The notes under the pieces are model-generated. The model did not search any database. It was not told the DNA's origin and worked only from the letters and a program-made list of their open reading frames with translations. 22,757 nucleotides of DNA from SIG435 sp045530725 (GTDB lineage: Bacteria > Bacillota > Clostridia > UMGS1810), in NCBI GenBank assembly GCA_045530725.1, contig JAZSCT010000022.1:1-22757 (forward strand). The letters run 5' to 3'. The position numbers and the translations under genes are program-made. This document shows, piece by piece, positions 21,745 to 22,757 of the stretch; position 1 is the stretch's first letter; every line of letters begins with the position of its first letter.

Positions 21745-21819
21745 ATAGCGAATAGAAACTTTTTGTGTTAAAGTTTAAGTACCACCAAAAACCACACAGA
21801 AAGGAAATCTATTCGCTAT
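21745..21819 (+). promoter_or_regulatory. inverted repeat covering the transposase start codon
   Basis: ATAGCGAATAG (21745-21755) and CTATTCGCTAT (21809-21819) are perfect 11-base complements. The right arm ends within the start codon (ATG 21818-21820), and the ribosome binding site GAAAGGAA (about 21799-21806) lies just inside the loop. A transcript starting upstream would fold the start codon into a stem. Confidence 0.55.
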
Positions 21820-22757
21820 GAATACAATAACACAAACTATGAGGTTTAGGCAAGCAATAATTGAATATTCTTTTAAAAATGGTGTAACTAAAGCAGCAAT
21901 TCGATATAGGGTTAACCGTCAATATGTTTATCGGTGGCGTAAAAGATATGACGGAACTCTAAAATCACTAGCTGACAAATCACACAGACCATATTATCAT
22001 CCAAATCAACACACACCGGAAGAACTAAAATTAATTGCTGATATGCGCAAACGCAATCCTAATGCCGGTTTAGTTGTCTTTTGGGTTAAACTTATGCAGA
22101 GGGGATATTCTCGCTCTGTAACAGGTCTTTATCGTGTTTTACGCCGACAAGGACAAATGGCTGTTAAGCCGCCTAATCCAAAGTATATACCGAAACCTTA
22201 TGAAAAAATGCTTTATCCAGGGCAAAGAGTACAAATTGATGTTAAAGTTGTACCTACTGCGTGCATTGTCGGTGATGCATCCGGTGAAAAGTTTTATCAA
22301 TATACTGCAATTGATGAATATTCAAGATTCCGTTACCTTGAAGCTTTTAGAGAGCAAAGTTCATATAGTTCTGCTGTATTTGTTGAACACTTGATTAAAA
22401 AGTTCCCTTTCAAAATCAAATGTATTCAGACTGACAATGGTCAAGAATTTACGAAAATATACGGACATACTAAAAACCCAAAACCCACAATGTTTGAAAC
22501 CAAGCTCGAACAACTTGGAATTCAGCATAAACTAATTAAAGTATATACACCTAGGCATAACGGGAAAGTTGAACGATCACACCGTAAGGATAACGAATAT
22601 TTTTATGCTACACATAAATTCTATTCGTTTGATGATTTTTCAAAACAACTAAAAGTGCATAACTATAACTACAACAAGTTTCCTATGCGCCCTCTCAACT
22701 GGAAAGCTCCTATTGATTATATCAAGGCTTTCCTTGAAGATGGTGAAATTTTTAATT
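21818..22757 (+). CDS. DDE transposase, IS481-like (3' end outside window)
   Basis: 313 codons are present with no stop before the window end. Start ATG 21818 follows GAAAGGAA. The N-terminal helix-turn-helix (about 8-45, 'KNGVTKAAIRYRVNRQYVYRWRKR') is followed by a second helical region and an integrase core with Asp141 ('VQIDVKVV'), Asp206 ('IQTDNGQEF') and Glu252 ('HNGKVERSHRK'), a complete DDE triad. The sequence resembles transposases common in Clostridia and often labelled IS481 or generic DDE integrases. It points away from pheST. Confidence 0.88.
   Translation, partial: MNTITQTMRFRQAIIEYSFKNGVTKAAIRYRVNRQYVYRWRKRYDGTLKSLADKSHRPYYHPNQHTPEELKLIADMRKRNPNAGLVVFWVKLMQRGYSRSVTGLYRVLRRQGQMAVKPPNPKYIPKPYEKMLYPGQRVQIDVKVVPTACIVGDASGEKFYQYTAIDEYSRFRYLEAFREQSSYSSAVFVEHLIKKFPFKIKCIQTDNGQEFTKIYGHTKNPKPTMFETKLEQLGIQHKLIKVYTPRHNGKVERSHRKDNEYFYATHKFYSFDDFSKQLKVHNYNYNKFPMRPLNWKAPIDYIKAFLEDGEIFN

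Larger units (their letters stand above)
21725..22757 (+). mobile_element. IS481-like insertion sequence, left part
   Basis: The element probably begins near TGTTACACTTTT at 21725, about 90 bases before the transposase start, just upstream of the pheST promoter. The right end is outside the window, so the terminal repeats and target duplication cannot be checked and the left boundary is approximate. Confidence 0.55.

Noticed and set aside
22134..22394. Plus-strand 86-residue open frame
   Set aside because: It is an out-of-frame shadow inside the IS481-like transposase, which stays open from 21818 to the window end.

Overview
The window comes from a low-GC Gram-positive bacterium, most likely an uncultured member of class Clostridia (Bacillota). 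This rests on AT-rich intergenic DNA, strong AGGAGG-type ribosome binding sites, a T-box-controlled pheST operon, a two-OB-fold single-stranded DNA-binding protein, a stalk-domain (copper amine oxidase N-terminal-like) secreted protein, and consensus sigma-A promoters. Both ends lie inside insertion-sequence transposase genes, so the window may be one assembly contig bounded by repeats.

Layout. 1-119: end of an IS with a cut transposase OrfA. 121-280: degenerate heptanucleotide repeats around a terminator. 310-1427: an ECF sigma factor and its membrane anti-sigma partner. 1535-3012: an accessory operon with a P-loop/deoxycytidylate deaminase fusion resembling the AvcD/DcdV antiphage cytidine deaminases, plus a small zinc-ribbon protein. 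3223-4491: a complete IS3-family element with terminal repeats and a 3-bp target duplication. 4546-5133: a five-tRNA operon (Val, Asp, Phe, Gly, Cys) with its promoter and terminator. 5174-8753: a class A penicillin-binding protein followed by a decayed glycoside-hydrolase-2-like pseudogene. 8846-9138: tRNA-Gln, its terminator and an array of small hairpins. 9153-11467: a phosphatidylethanolamine operon (pssA, psd) ending in a stalk-domain secreted protein. 11473-13140: a two-OB-fold SSB and YebC. 13188-13257: palindromic repeats. 13300-14978: a TetR regulator divergent from a CDF zinc/cation exporter, with a long perfect operator-like palindrome. 15012-17278: an AlaA-type aminotransferase divergent from a LysR regulator, sharing one symmetric promoter. 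17401-17769: a second heptad-repeat/terminator composite, then tRNA-fMet and tRNA-Leu. 17871-21674: pheST with its T-box leader. 21725 to the end: an IS481-like transposase that runs off the window.

Most of the window is ordinary chromosome. The accessory part is 1535-4491, beside the 3' end of the tRNA operon, where the AvcD-like deaminase sits next to an IS. The most unusual signals are this putative defence operon, the perfectly symmetric divergent promoter at 16243-16274, the hairpin array at 9014-9094, the two heptad-repeat elements that each hold a duplicate of the adjacent terminator arm, and hairpins that mask the ribosome binding site or start codon of two unrelated transposases. All functions are inferred from sequence reading alone; no database search was possible.
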